Positions 1 to 9,910 of a stretch of 64,000 nucleotides of DNA are shown one piece after another. A model generated the notes under the pieces. That model was not told the DNA's origin, did no database searches, and worked only from the letters and a program-made list of their open reading frames with translations. Position 1 is the first letter of the stretch, and the number at the start of each line of letters is the position of its first letter. Made by a program: the position numbers and the translations under genes. Source of the DNA: Streptomyces vietnamensis (lineage in GTDB: Bacteria > Actinomycetota > Actinomycetes > Streptomycetales > Streptomycetaceae); NCBI RefSeq assembly GCF_000830005.1, contig NZ_CP010407.1:8692001-8756000 (forward strand), in the 5' to 3' direction.

Positions 1-830
1 GACCAGCGCAGCGAGTGGGCGGCCTGCGCGGTCGGCACGGTCAGCCCGAGGATCGCGGGCGTGCCGGACAGGGCGTCGTCGAGCATCGCGAGGCGCTCGC
101 CGGTCAGCGGGCCGGGGACCAGGAGATACGGGTGCGGAAGGCCGGGGTCGGCGAGGACGTCCCGGTCGAGCCGTGACGGGACGAGGCCGGTGGCGGGCGG
201 CCGGAGGGCGACGACGGTGCACTCGGCGGGGAGCTGCCAGGACGCCTCCCGGCAGAGCTCGGCGATGGTCGCCCGGGGCAGCGGCGGTCCGGCGACGACC
301 AGGTGGAGCAGCTTCCTGCGCAGCGCGGCCACGTCGGAGACCGCCCGCGCCTGGACGGTGACGTACCCCTCGCGGGAGAGGGCCTCCAGCTCCTCCACGT
401 ACGCGAAGAGGGCGTCCGCGAAGGCCAGGATGAGGGTGGGGGAGAGGTTGTAGGTGCGCCCGATGCTCTTGGCGCGGCGCAGGGCGATGCGCGCGCCGAG
501 GCGGTAGGCGCCTTGTAACGTGTCGAGGTCCCGGCCCTCGTACGCCTCCACCCGGCCGAACTGGCGCAGGAGTTCGTCGCGGAGGGCGGACTTCGTCCCC
601 GGGTGGTCGACCCGGTCCACGAAGGCGGACAGGGCGTGCTCCACGCCCTGGCGGATGGCGTCGGAGTGGGGGCCGTTGAAGAGGTGGGCGTAGACCGGGT
701 AGGCCCGCTCGATCTCGACGCCGATCTCCTTGATGAGCCCCGGGATCTCCGGTCTCATCAGCGCGGCGAACTCTCTGGGCAGCGGATCGAGCGGCTCACC
801 GAGCGCCGGTGACTGTGCGATGGAGGGCAT
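1..830 (-). CDS. PucR-like transcriptional regulator, C-terminus beyond window
   Basis: Partial gene: 276 residues are present and the C-terminus runs off the left edge. The start ATG at 828-830 is followed by MPSIAQSPALGEPLDPLP. The N-terminal ~150 residues look like the RsbRD/PucR input region common in Streptomyces PucR/CdaR regulators (PEIPGLIKEIG, a helical segment with AYPVYAHLFNGPHSDAI, then GAYRLGARIALRRA). The expected C-terminal PucR helix-turn-helix would lie outside the window, so DNA binding is inferred from family resemblance. A perfect inverted repeat at 958-976 lies in its upstream region. It is co-oriented with the three secreted-protein genes and could regulate them or the mce locus; that link is only positional. 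Confidence 0.75.
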   Translation of the reverse strand, partial: MPSIAQSPALGEPLDPLPREFAALMRPEIPGLIKEIGVEIERAYPVYAHLFNGPHSDAIRQGVEHALSAFVDRVDHPGTKSALRDELLRQFGRVEAYEGRDLDTLQGAYRLGARIALRRAKSIGRTYNLSPTLILAFADALFAYVEELEALSREGYVTVQARAVSDVAALRRKLLHLVVAGPPLPRATIAELCREASWQLPAECTVVALRPPATGLVPSRLDRDVLADPGLPHPYLLVPGPLTGERLAMLDDALSGTPAILGLTVPTAQAAHSLRW

Positions 831-957
831 GAACCGATCCCTTGCTCTGCTACGCGACCGGTGGGGGAGCGGCACGGCGGCGCCCGACCTGGAGTGGTGG
901 GCGCCGCCGTGGCCGTCAGGTACGTACCGATGTGGACTGCTGAAAGCTAGGACAACT

Positions 958-976
958 GTTGTGTGCTGTACACAAC
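958..976. promoter_or_regulatory. Perfect inverted repeat upstream of the PucR-like gene
   Basis: GTTGTGT, five bases, ACACAAC: a perfect 7-bp inverted repeat in the 217-bp gap between the PucR-like start (830) and the end of the neighbouring secreted-protein gene (1048). It has no T-run, so it looks like an operator and not a terminator. It may be bound by the adjacent regulator (autoregulation), which is inference. Confidence 0.5.
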
Positions 977-1047
977 TTGAGCAAGAGTCAGGTCCTCCGG
1001 AAGGGCGTACGCGGCCGAGTCGGCCGGTAATCACCCCTGAGTGGCCG

Positions 1048-1989
1048 TTAGTTGACGGCGGAGTGCCAGTCCTGCGAGAAGACCTTTCCGGCGTCGGGGG
1101 CGAGGAGGCCGGGGGCGAAGAGGCCGGTCAGGTGGGTCTGGGTGTCGTTGAGGACGAGCTTGTTCTTCCCGGAGGCGGCGGGCAGCCCCGTCTTGAGGTT
1201 GACGGCGCCGTTGACCAGGCCGAGCCCCAGGCCGCAGCCGCTGGCGCCCGGGACGGCGAAGGTGTCGTCGTACTGGGTGGAGCCGAGGAGGTCGAGGCGG
1301 CTCAGGTCGCCCTCCTCGTTCGCGGAGCCGTCGCCGTCGAAGCGGTCGACGCCGAACTCGGGCGCGTTCAGGTTCCGCGGGCGCAGCAGGATCGGGTTGG
1401 ACCTCGTCCCGATGTAGCAGTTGTCGCCGAGGAACGGGTTCTGCAGGTGGATGCGGACCGGGATGGTCACGATCGGCTGGTCGGTCAGGACGCCCGCGAT
1501 CTGGTCGAAGGCCGAGGGGGTGCCGACCGACTCCATGGTGGCGGTGATCTTGTTGAGACTGGCGTCCGACAGCTGCCGGCAGATGTCGGTGACGAACGGG
1601 ATGTCGCTCGGACACATCAGGCCCAGCAGACCGCCGGGGACGGTGGCGGAGTCGGCGATGAGCGCGCCGCCGGCGGGCGCGACGACCGAGTTGGTGCCGT
1701 CGGCGTTCTGCACGACGCCGATCTGGAGGTTGGTCTTCCCCGTCGGCACGGTCGTGTTGCCCAGCTTGATGGAGCCGCTGAAGGAGTACGAGACGACGCA
1801 CTGCGGCGAGGTGTCGAGACCGTCCGAGGAGATCATCGCGGTGGCGTCGACGGGGCAGCGGGTGGACGGCGCCCAGCCGCCGTTCAGCACGGGGGTGGCC
1901 GCGGTCGCCGTGCCCATGGAGGCGAAGGCGCCCAGAGCGGTGAGGGCGGAGACGGTGGCCAGTTTCGTACGGGCGGAGAGGAGGGGCAT
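1048..1989 (-). CDS. Secreted protein of unknown function, mce-adjacent
   Basis: A 313-aa exported protein. The start at 1987-1989 gives MPLLSARTKLATVSAL, then a hydrophobic stretch ending in SMGTATA-ATP, a typical signal peptide with an Ala-X-Ala cleavage site. The mature part is rich in Gly, Asn, Val and Thr, has several Cys (for example STRCP, PQCV, LMCPSD, DNCYIG, SGCGLG) that may form disulphides, and is predicted to be beta-rich. No catalytic motif is seen. It is the last of three same-strand secreted-protein genes (4403 to 1048), transcribed away from the mce operon. Co-location with a lipid importer suggests a role at the cell surface, perhaps lipid or steroid handling. I do not recognise the family with certainty. 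Confidence 0.8.
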   Translation of the reverse strand: MPLLSARTKLATVSALTALGAFASMGTATAATPVLNGGWAPSTRCPVDATAMISSDGLDTSPQCVVSYSFSGSIKLGNTTVPTGKTNLQIGVVQNADGTNSVVAPAGGALIADSATVPGGLLGLMCPSDIPFVTDICRQLSDASLNKITATMESVGTPSAFDQIAGVLTDQPIVTIPVRIHLQNPFLGDNCYIGTRSNPILLRPRNLNAPEFGVDRFDGDGSANEEGDLSRLDLLGSTQYDDTFAVPGASGCGLGLGLVNGAVNLKTGLPAASGKNKLVLNDTQTHLTGLFAPGLLAPDAGKVFSQDWHSAVN

Positions 1990-2036
1990 GGCGGATGCCT
2001 TCCTGGGAGACGGGGTGAAGGGTGGGGCGGGGCCGG

Positions 2037-3662
2037 TCAGCGCTCGGGCTTGGGGACCTGGCGGGGCTGGAGGTCCTCGGTGCAGAAATCCATGGGGGGA
2101 GCCTCGACGCCCACGGAGCAGGTGCTGCCCTGGATCTGCCTGACGTGGTTGCCGGGCCCGGAGATGGAGGCCGTGAGGAGCCGGTCGAGGTTCTCGCCGC
2201 CGGCGCCGCATCCCTTGAAGGCGGGGATGGTCACCTCGCCGGTGAGCGGACCGCCGCCGGTGAGGATGTAGCCGACGGGAGGATCGGGGACGGTCTGGCT
2301 CCCCTTGCCCAGGAGCACCAGGTGGTCTCCGGGGTGCGCGGCGGGATCGGGCTCCGGGGAGGAGAGCGGCTTCTGCGTGCGGCAGGAGGGGCCGACGTCC
2401 AGCCGGGTGCCGTTCACCTCGACGTCGAGGACGCGCAGGGTCAGGGGAACCCGGACGTACGTCGTCAGGATGTTGGTGGGGAAGATGAGGAGGACGTCCG
2501 AGTCGATGGACATGGGTCCCGTCTGCTCCAGGACCAGGGTCGCCGTGACCGGGACGAAGTCGAACGTCAGGAAGGTGGCCTTGAAGGGCGGGGTCTGCTT
2601 GCGCCCCTGGTGGGAGAGCCTGCCTTCCGCCGGGGTGACGACGTGCATGCTGCCGTCCGGCTTGACGACGAACTCCGCCTGGCCCTGCTCGATCAGGGTG
2701 CAGGTCAGCGGGATGAGGTTGGCGCCGCCCAGCTTCCGTACGTTGGAGTAGCCGGTGATGTACGCCGACAGCGACATGGGGGTCGGGTTCTCGGTCCGGC
2801 AGGGCGGCGCGTCGGGCCGGGGCGCCGGGGTGCCGGGCGCGTCCTCGTCGGTCGCCGTCAGGCCCCTGCCCGCCTGCTGCCCGGCGTCCGGGGTCTTCGG
2901 GGCCGCGTCCGTCCCGTTCGCGGTTCCCGGCTTCGCCGGGGCCGTCCGGTCCGCGGGGAACGACGGCGGGAGCGGGGCGGGGGAGGACGGGGAAGGGCGG
3001 CTCGGCCTCGTGGGCGGGGCACTCGGCTCCCCGGTGGCGGCGCCCACCGGAACCGTGGCGAGCACCGTACGCCCCTCCGCGTCCTGACCGGGGACGCACG
3101 TGCCGGAGAGGGAGGCTGGGACGGTGGCGGCGCCGTCGGCCGTGCTCAGGGCGAGGTCGACGGCGAGCGCCCCGGCGGTGAGGGTCAGATCGCCGGCGGT
3201 GTCCGTCGTCAGGGAGGGCACGTCGCCGGTGGTGGCGAGCGCGAGGGATCCTTCGGCGGGCACGCCGACGGGCTGCGCCGTGCCGCTCCACGCGGTCTCC
3301 GTACGCTGCCCGTTCTGGGCCACGCCGACCGTGAGCCGCGTCTCGGCCCGTACGGTGGCGGCCCGGAGCGCGGTGAGGTCGGTGACGGCCGCCGCCGGGA
3401 GTTCCACCGTCGTGGTGACGTCGGTGGGCCGGATCTCCTCGCCCACTGCAGCCCTTTCGGGAAAGGCCGCCGTGATCCGTACCGTCGCGGGCTGCTGTCC
3501 CGAGGGCAGGGTGCAGACGTAGGGCAGCACGGCGTCGACCTTCAGCGTCCCGACGGCGACGGCCGCGGCCGGAAGGAGAGGGGCGAGCGCCACGAACGCG
3601 GCGACCGTCGCGCCGCGCACGCGGGCTCGGGAGGATCGAGGGGTGGGCCGGGGGCCTCTCAT
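2037..3662 (-). CDS. Large secreted beta-rich protein (DUF6801-like)
   Basis: A 541-aa protein with an Arg-rich N-terminus (MRGPRPTPRSSRARVRG), a hydrophobic signal segment (ATVAAFVALAPLLPAAAVAV) and a long extracellular part. Residues ~40-220 resemble a DUF6801-type beta domain (YVCTLPSGQQP, alternating beta-like segments, GTCVP). A Pro/Ala/Ser/Thr linker at ~225-295 joins it to a second globular domain with paired Cys (RTENPTP, PLTCTL, GPSCRT, FKGCGAG, GSTCSVG). No transmembrane helix or sorting signal is seen at the C-terminus. It is the middle gene of the three secreted proteins. The family name is from memory and should be treated as tentative; function is unknown. Confidence 0.8.
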   Translation of the reverse strand: MRGPRPTPRSSRARVRGATVAAFVALAPLLPAAAVAVGTLKVDAVLPYVCTLPSGQQPATVRITAAFPERAAVGEEIRPTDVTTTVELPAAAVTDLTALRAATVRAETRLTVGVAQNGQRTETAWSGTAQPVGVPAEGSLALATTGDVPSLTTDTAGDLTLTAGALAVDLALSTADGAATVPASLSGTCVPGQDAEGRTVLATVPVGAATGEPSAPPTRPSRPSPSSPAPLPPSFPADRTAPAKPGTANGTDAAPKTPDAGQQAGRGLTATDEDAPGTPAPRPDAPPCRTENPTPMSLSAYITGYSNVRKLGGANLIPLTCTLIEQGQAEFVVKPDGSMHVVTPAEGRLSHQGRKQTPPFKATFLTFDFVPVTATLVLEQTGPMSIDSDVLLIFPTNILTTYVRVPLTLRVLDVEVNGTRLDVGPSCRTQKPLSSPEPDPAAHPGDHLVLLGKGSQTVPDPPVGYILTGGGPLTGEVTIPAFKGCGAGGENLDRLLTASISGPGNHVRQIQGSTCSVGVEAPPMDFCTEDLQPRQVPKPER

Positions 3663-3725
3663 TGGTGCTCCGCTCGGGTCGTGCGCGAACGCGGTGGCCT
3701 TGCAGGTACGGGGGACGCGGACAGG

Positions 3726-3768
3726 CCCGCGTCCGCCCGGGCGGGGTCGCCGGCCGGGCGGACGCGGG
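3726..3768 (-). terminator. GC-rich hairpin downstream of the 207-aa secreted-protein gene
   Basis: CCCGCGTCCGCCCG (3726-3739) pairs perfectly with CGGGCGGACGCGGG (3755-3768) across a 15-nt loop. It sits directly after the stop of the gene at 3780-4403 (minus strand). It has no U-tract, as is common in Streptomyces. Confidence 0.7.
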
Positions 3769-3779
3769 TTCCTGATCCC

Positions 3780-4583
<804 letters not shown>

Positions 4584-4705
4584 TCAAGAGGGTGAGCGAT
4601 GGCGGGAATCCGCTTGGTTCCGGAGTGCGTAATGTCGACAATTCTGATCGATCACGCGAGGTCGGGAAGGGGTTCGGCCGGTCAACTCCGGGCTTTCCTC
4701 CGGCC

Positions 4706-4912
4706 GGTGACAAAACCTCGCGCCGAATTGTCTCGCGGCTGATAAACGACCCGCTGTCCGGCCCTGTTCCGGGAAAACTCCGGATCCGGTATTGCCCCGC
4801 GAGGTTACTCGGCCGTAGCGTTCCCGGAGTCGATGCTCAGTCGCAGGTCGGCGCACCACTCTGTCGCGGCGGTGACAAAAACATCCCCCGACTTTGTCTT
4901 CGTGGTGACAAA
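4706..4912 (+). repeat. Three GGTGACAAA boxes upstream of the mce operon
   Basis: GGTGACAAAA at 4706-4715 and 4871-4880, and GGTGACAAA at 4904-4912. The last is preceded by TTTGTC (4893-4898), making TTTGTC-N8-GACAAA. They are probable binding sites for a regulator shared by the divergent units. Confidence 0.55.
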
Positions 4913-4947
4913 CGCGGGAGCGGATCAATGAATTTGCGCCACAGGTA

Positions 4948-4976
4948 TTGTCCGGGTGATCCAGAACGGCCTACCG
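4948..4976 (+). promoter_or_regulatory. Probable mce operon promoter
   Basis: TTGTCC (4948-4953), 17 bp, then CTACCG (4971-4976), about 45 bp before the mceG ATG. The -10 is a weak match. The position just after the GGTGACAAA boxes fits a regulated promoter. Confidence 0.4.
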
Positions 4977-5019
4977 TGCGCCCGCGGCGCACGCGTCACG
5001 CACGTCTGCTGGAGGTGGG

Positions 5020-6030
5020 ATGGGAATCGAAGTAGCCGTCGAGGGACTCACCATGTCCTTCGGCAAGCAGAACATCTGGCAGGACGTGTCACTGACCCTG
5101 CCGGCCGGAGAGGTGAGCGTGATGCTCGGCCCTTCCGGCACCGGGAAGACGGTCTTTCTGAAATCGCTCATCGGACTGCTGAAACCGCAGCAGGGCCGTG
5201 TCCTCATCAACGGCGTCGACATGGTCAGCAGCCCCGAACGCGACATCTACGAGACCCGGAAGCTCTTCGGCCTCATGTTCCAGGACGGCGCCCTGTTCGG
5301 CTCCATGAGCCTCTTCGACAACATCGCCTTCCCGCTGCGCGAGCACACCCGCAAGCGCGAGTCCGAGATCCGGCGCATCGTCATGGAGCGGATCGAACTC
5401 GTCGGCCTGCTCGGCGCGGAGGACAAGCTGCCGGGCGAGATCAGCGGCGGCATGCGCAAACGCGCCGGACTGGCCCGCGCCCTCGTCCTCGACCCGCAGA
5501 TCGTCCTGTGCGACGAACCGGACTCCGGGCTCGACCCCGTCCGCACCGCCTACCTGTCGCAACTCCTCATCGACCTCAACGCGCGGATCGACGCGACGAT
5601 GCTGATCGTCACCCACAACCTCGACATAGCCGCCACCGTCCCCGACAACATGGGGATGTTCTTCCGGCGCAGGCTCGTCACCTTCGGGCCCCGCGAGGTC
5701 CTCCTCACCAGCGAGGAACCGGTCGTGACCCAGTTCCTCGCCGGCCGCCGCGAAGGCCCCATCGGCATGTCCGAGGAGAAGGACGCCGCCCTCCTCGCCG
5801 CCGAGGCGGTCGACCCCGCCGGCCACTCGACGGCGCCCCGCGTCATCGTCCCGCAACTGGAGCCCTCTCCCGGTCTGCCGCCCCGCGCGGCCGTCACCCG
5901 GCGCCGGGAGCGCGTCCTCGGCATGCTCGACCAGCTGCCGCCCGCCGCCCGCGCCGCCATCCGCGACACCTACGCGCGCAGCGCCGCCGCGCCCACCCTG
6001 ACCATGCCGGCCCCCGGGAGCGGCTCGTGA
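5020..6030 (+). CDS. mceG: MceG/Mkl-type ABC transporter ATPase
   Basis: A 336-aa cytoplasmic ATPase that would power Mce lipid import with the two YrbE permeases. Walker A is GPSGTGKT (~residues 37-44), the signature is ISGGMRKR (the MCE/Mla variant of LSGGQ), Walker B is VLCDEPDSGLD and the switch His is in VTHNLD. The ~90-residue C-terminal extension after the ATPase core is Pro/Ala/Arg rich, as in MceG proteins. The start ATG is preceded by GGAGG. It overlaps the next gene by GTGA. Having the ATPase first in the operon differs from mycobacteria, where mceG is usually unlinked to the mce operons. Confidence 0.95.
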   Translation: MGIEVAVEGLTMSFGKQNIWQDVSLTLPAGEVSVMLGPSGTGKTVFLKSLIGLLKPQQGRVLINGVDMVSSPERDIYETRKLFGLMFQDGALFGSMSLFDNIAFPLREHTRKRESEIRRIVMERIELVGLLGAEDKLPGEISGGMRKRAGLARALVLDPQIVLCDEPDSGLDPVRTAYLSQLLIDLNARIDATMLIVTHNLDIAATVPDNMGMFFRRRLVTFGPREVLLTSEEPVVTQFLAGRREGPIGMSEEKDAALLAAEAVDPAGHSTAPRVIVPQLEPSPGLPPRAAVTRRRERVLGMLDQLPPAARAAIRDTYARSAAAPTLTMPAPGSGS

Positions 6031-6791
6031 TCACCGGTGCGCTGCGGCAGACCGGCCGCCTCTTCGCCCTCGCCGCCGAGGTGAGCCGGGCCGTCTTCCG
6101 GCGGCCCTTCCAGTTCCGGGAGTTCATCGAGCAGTTCTGGTTCGTCGCGAGCGTCACCATCCTGCCCGCCGCGCTCGTCTCCATCCCGTTCGGCGCCGTC
6201 ATCGCCCTCCAGGTCGGCTCCCTCACCCAGCAGCTGGGAGCCCAGTCGTTCACCGGCGGAGCCAGCGTCCTCGCCGTCATCCAGCAGGCCAGCCCGCTCA
6301 TCGTGGCCCTCCTGATCGCCGGCGCCGGCGGCTCCGCCATCTGCGCCGACCTCGGCTCCCGCAAGATCCGGGAGGAGCTCGACGCGATGGAGGTCATGGG
6401 CGTCTCGCCCGTCCAGCGACTGGTCGTCCCGCGCGTCCTCGCCACCATGGCGGTCGCCGTCCTCCTCAACGGCATGGTCTCCGTCGTCGGCACCCTGGGC
6501 GGCTACTTCTTCAACATCGTCCTCCAGGGCGGCACCCCCGGCGCGTACCTCTCCAGCTTCTCCGCCCTCGCCCAGCTGCCCGACCTCTACATCAGCGAAC
6601 TCAAGGCCCTGATCTTCGGGTTCATCGCCGGCATCGTCGCCGCCTACCGGGGGCTCAACCCCCGCGGCGGCCCCAAGGGGGTCGGCGACGCCGTCAACCA
6701 GTCCGTCGTCATCACCTTCATGCTGCTGTTCTTCGTGAACATGGTGCTGACGGGCATCTACCTGCAGATCGTCCCGCCGAAGGGAGGCTGA
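6027..6791 (+). CDS. yrbEA: YrbE/MlaE-family permease A
   Basis: A 254-aa integral membrane permease of the Mce transporter. The GTG start overlaps the mceG stop (GTGA), indicating translational coupling. It has the MlaE-family features: an N-terminal amphipathic segment (FREFIEQFWFVASV), hydrophobic helices, and the conserved cytoplasmic EELDAMEVMGVSP stretch (the EExDALxxMG coupling motif that contacts the ATPase). The C-terminal region has YRGLNPRGGPKGVGDAVNQSVV, typical of the family. It pairs with the next gene to form the two-permease core. Confidence 0.93.
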   Translation: MITGALRQTGRLFALAAEVSRAVFRRPFQFREFIEQFWFVASVTILPAALVSIPFGAVIALQVGSLTQQLGAQSFTGGASVLAVIQQASPLIVALLIAGAGGSAICADLGSRKIREELDAMEVMGVSPVQRLVVPRVLATMAVAVLLNGMVSVVGTLGGYFFNIVLQGGTPGAYLSSFSALAQLPDLYISELKALIFGFIAGIVAAYRGLNPRGGPKGVGDAVNQSVVITFMLLFFVNMVLTGIYLQIVPPKGG

Positions 6792-6796
6792 GACCG

Positions 6797-7603
6797 ATGG
6801 CCTCCCCGTTCGTCTGGCTCGACCGGTCCGGTGACCAGCTCCTGTTCTACGTCCGGGCCCTGCTCTGGATCCCGCGTACCCTGCGCCGCTACCTCAAGGA
6901 GGTGCAACGGCTGCTCGCCGAGGTCGCCTTCGGCTCCGGCGGCCTCGGCGTCATCGGCGGCACCATCGGCGTCATGATCGCGATGACGCTGTTCACCGGC
7001 ACCGTCGTCGGCCTCCAGGGCTACGCGGCCCTCGAACAGATCGGCACCGCCGCGTTCACCGGATTCGTGTCCGCCTACTTCAACACCCGCGAGATCGCCC
7101 CGCTCGTCGCCGGACTCGCCCTCTCCGCGACCGTCGGCGCCGGATTCACCGCCCAGCTCGGCGCCATGCGCATCAACGAAGAGGTCGACGCCCTCGAAGG
7201 CATGGGCATCCGCTCCATGCCGTACCTGGTCACCACCCGCATCATCGCCGGCGTCGTCGCCATCGTCCCGCTCTACGCGATCGGCCTGCTCTCCTCCTAC
7301 CTGGCCTCCCGCTACGTCACGGTCCTCTTCAACGGCCAGTCCCAGGGCACCTACGACCACTACTTCAACCTCTTCCTGTCACCGACGGACGTCATCCTCT
7401 CGGTGCTGAAAGTGCTGATCTTCAGCGTGATGGTGATCATCGCCCACTGCTACTACGGCTTCCGCGCCTCCGGCGGCCCCGCCGGCGTCGGCATCGCCGT
7501 CGGCCGCTCCGTGCGCAACGCCATCGTGCTGATCAGCGTCACCGACTTCTTCCTGTCGCTGGCCCTCTGGGGCGCGACCACGACCGTGAAGGTGGCGGGG
7601 TGA
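6797..7603 (+). CDS. yrbEB: YrbE/MlaE-family permease B
   Basis: A 268-aa second permease subunit, five bases after the first with GGGAGG upstream. It has the same coupling motif (EEVDALEGMGIRSMPYLVTTRIIAG), the hydrophobic core helices and the family GFRASGGPAGVGIAVGRSVRNAI segment before the last transmembrane helix. Together with permease A and the ATPase it would form the inner-membrane ABC machine onto which the MceA-F proteins dock. Confidence 0.93.
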   Translation: MASPFVWLDRSGDQLLFYVRALLWIPRTLRRYLKEVQRLLAEVAFGSGGLGVIGGTIGVMIAMTLFTGTVVGLQGYAALEQIGTAAFTGFVSAYFNTREIAPLVAGLALSATVGAGFTAQLGAMRINEEVDALEGMGIRSMPYLVTTRIIAGVVAIVPLYAIGLLSSYLASRYVTVLFNGQSQGTYDHYFNLFLSPTDVILSVLKVLIFSVMVIIAHCYYGFRASGGPAGVGIAVGRSVRNAIVLISVTDFFLSLALWGATTTVKVAG

Positions 7604-7604
7604 G

Positions 7605-8858
7605 ATGAGCGACTCAACGGCCGAGACCCTCCGCCGCCGGTTCGCCGGCGTCGTCTTCCTGCTTGTGCCCGCCCTCCTCGCCTCCCTCGCGGTCGCCGTC
7701 TACGACAAACGCTTCACCGACTCCGACCCGATCACCGTCGAGACCGGCAGCGTCGGCAACGAGATGCACCTCGGCGCCGAGGTGAAGCTCCGCGGCGTCG
7801 TCATCGGCGAGGTCCGCGCCATCGACGCCGTCGACGGCGGAGCCCGGCTCACCCTCGCCATGCGGCCCGGCACCCTGCGCCACGTCCCCTCCGACGTCCG
7901 CGCGCAGATGCTGCCCACGACCCTCTTCGGCGAACGGTTCGTGGCACTCGTACCGCCCGCGACCCCCTCCGCGAAGACGCTCGGCCCCGGAGACGTCATC
8001 CCCGAGGACCGGTCGAGCAACGCCGTGGAACTCCAGCAGGTCCTCGACAACGTCCTGCCCCTGCTCACCGCCGTCCAGCCGCAGAAGCTGTCGGCGACCC
8101 TGTCCGCCGTCTCCAAGGCCCTCGAAGGACGCGGCGACAAGCTCGGCGAGACCCTCGCCGAACTCGACGCCCACCTGCGCGAGTTCAACCCCCACCTGCC
8201 CGCCCTCACCCGCGACCTGAAAGAACTCGTGAAGGTCAGCCACCTCTACGCGGACGCCGCCCCGGACATCGTCACGGCGCTCACCGACTTCACCACCACC
8301 AGCGGCACCCTCGCCGAGAAGGAGGGCGAGTTGGCCGGTACCCTCGGCGCCACCACCCGGACGGCCCAGGACCTGACCGCCTTCCTGCGGCAGAACAAGA
8401 ACAACATCATCCGCCTCAGCGCCACCGGCAGGCCCACCCTGGAACTCCTCGCCGAGTACTCCCCGTCCTTCCCCTGCACCCTGCGCACCCTCGCCCAGTT
8501 CGTGCCCGCGATGGACAAGGCGCTCGGCAAGGGCACGAACCGGCCGGGACTGCACGTCGAGGTGACCACCGTCCCCTCGCGCGGCGCGTACGTCCCCGGC
8601 CGCGACACGCCCTCGTACGGCTCCGGCGGCGGCCCGCACTGCTACCCCGTGCCCTACCTCGGCGTCCCCGTCGCGCCCGCCACGCGCGCGTCCGCCGCGG
8701 CCGACCAGGAACTCGGCCCCGCCAACTCCCCGCAGGAGAACGACCTCGTCAACGAACTCCTCGCCCCCGCCGCGAAGAAGGCACCCGGCGACCTGCCGGA
8801 CTGGAGCAGCCTCCTCGTCGGCCCCGCGTTCCGCGGTGCGGAGGTGACCCTCCGATGA
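7605..8858 (+). CDS. mceA: MceA, MCE/MlaD-domain protein
   Basis: A 417-aa Mce protein with one N-terminal transmembrane helix (VVFLLVPALLASLAVAVYD), a MlaD/MCE domain (~35-120; LGAEVKLRGVVIGEVRAID, then LPTTLFGERFVAL), and a long helical region (~130-300) that would help build the lipid-conducting tube. The C-terminal part has the MceA-type YSPSFPCTLRTL segment and GGGPHCYPVPYLGVP, with two Cys likely disulphide-bonded outside the membrane. It follows permease B by one base and overlaps mceB by 4 bases. Confidence 0.93.
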   Translation: MSDSTAETLRRRFAGVVFLLVPALLASLAVAVYDKRFTDSDPITVETGSVGNEMHLGAEVKLRGVVIGEVRAIDAVDGGARLTLAMRPGTLRHVPSDVRAQMLPTTLFGERFVALVPPATPSAKTLGPGDVIPEDRSSNAVELQQVLDNVLPLLTAVQPQKLSATLSAVSKALEGRGDKLGETLAELDAHLREFNPHLPALTRDLKELVKVSHLYADAAPDIVTALTDFTTTSGTLAEKEGELAGTLGATTRTAQDLTAFLRQNKNNIIRLSATGRPTLELLAEYSPSFPCTLRTLAQFVPAMDKALGKGTNRPGLHVEVTTVPSRGAYVPGRDTPSYGSGGGPHCYPVPYLGVPVAPATRASAAADQELGPANSPQENDLVNELLAPAAKKAPGDLPDWSSLLVGPAFRGAEVTLR

Positions 8859-9910
8859 CGACGAGACCCTCCCACACGCGCCGCCGCGGCCTGACCGGGA
8901 CCGTGCTGAAGTCCCTCGCGTTCGTCCTGGTCACGGCGCTCGCCACCACCGTCCTCGGCTTCAGCATCGCCAACACCGGGACCGGCTCCGCCACCCGCTC
9001 GTACAAGGCGCTGTTCACCGACGTCACCGGGCTCGTCGAGGGCGACTCCGTGCGCATCTCCGGAGTGAAGGTGGGCGAGGTGACCGACGTGCGCGTCGTC
9101 GAGCGGCGCACCGCCCAGGTCACCTTCACGGTCCGCGAGGACCGCACCCTGCCCAGGTCGGCGACCGCCGCCGTGAAGTACCTCAACATGGTCGGGCAGC
9201 GGTACGTCTCCCTCGGCCGCGGCACCGGCGACCTGACCGGCACCCTGAACGCCGGAGACACCATCCCGCTCGACCGCACCACCCCCGCACTCGACCTGAC
9301 CCTGCTGTTCAACGGGTTCAAGCCACTCTTCGAAGGCCTCTCGCCCGCCGACGTCAACGACCTCGCCGGCTCCCTCGTGCAGGTCCTCCAGGGCGAGAGC
9401 GGCACCGTCGACAGCCTCCTGAGGCACATCGGCTCCCTCACCAGGACCGTCGCCGCCAAGGACAAGGTCATCGGCGAGGTCGTCACCCACCTCAACACCG
9501 TCCTCACCACCCTCAACAACCGCGAGGCCGCCTTCGGGGACCTCGTCGTCACCCTCCAGAAGCTCGTCACCGGCTTCAACACCGACCGCAAACCCCTCGG
9601 CGAGGCGGTCAAGGCCATCGGCGACCTCACCACGACCACCGCCGGACTCCTCCAGGAGGGGCGCGCCCCCCTCAAGAAGGACATCCGCGAACTCGGCCGC
9701 CTCTCGGGCACCCTCGGCGACCACACCCCCGCCATCGAGGCCTTCCTCGCCCACACCCCCGGCAAGATGACGGCCCTGGCCCGGCTCTCCTCGTACGGAT
9801 CGTGGTTCAACCTCTACCTCTGCGAGGCGCGCGTGAGCGGCGTGGGAACCTCCGACGGCTCCAAGCCGCCGACCGGCATCACCGTCACCGAACCGAGGTG
9901 CCGCGGATGA
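8855..9910 (+). CDS. mceB: MceB, MCE/MlaD-domain protein
   Basis: A 351-aa protein: N-terminal membrane anchor (LKSLAFVLVTALATTVLGFSIAN), MCE domain (FTDVTGLVEGDSVRISGVKVGEVTDV, then KYLNMVGQRYVSLGRG), helical region with repeated VVTLNTVLTTLNNR-like heptads, and a short C-terminus with WFNLYLCEARVSG, the MceB end signature. Coupled to mceA and mceC by 4-base overlaps. It is predicted to be an extracytoplasmic subunit of the hetero-oligomeric Mce tube. Confidence 0.92.
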   Translation: MTTRPSHTRRRGLTGTVLKSLAFVLVTALATTVLGFSIANTGTGSATRSYKALFTDVTGLVEGDSVRISGVKVGEVTDVRVVERRTAQVTFTVREDRTLPRSATAAVKYLNMVGQRYVSLGRGTGDLTGTLNAGDTIPLDRTTPALDLTLLFNGFKPLFEGLSPADVNDLAGSLVQVLQGESGTVDSLLRHIGSLTRTVAAKDKVIGEVVTHLNTVLTTLNNREAAFGDLVVTLQKLVTGFNTDRKPLGEAVKAIGDLTTTTAGLLQEGRAPLKKDIRELGRLSGTLGDHTPAIEAFLAHTPGKMTALARLSSYGSWFNLYLCEARVSGVGTSDGSKPPTGITVTEPRCRG

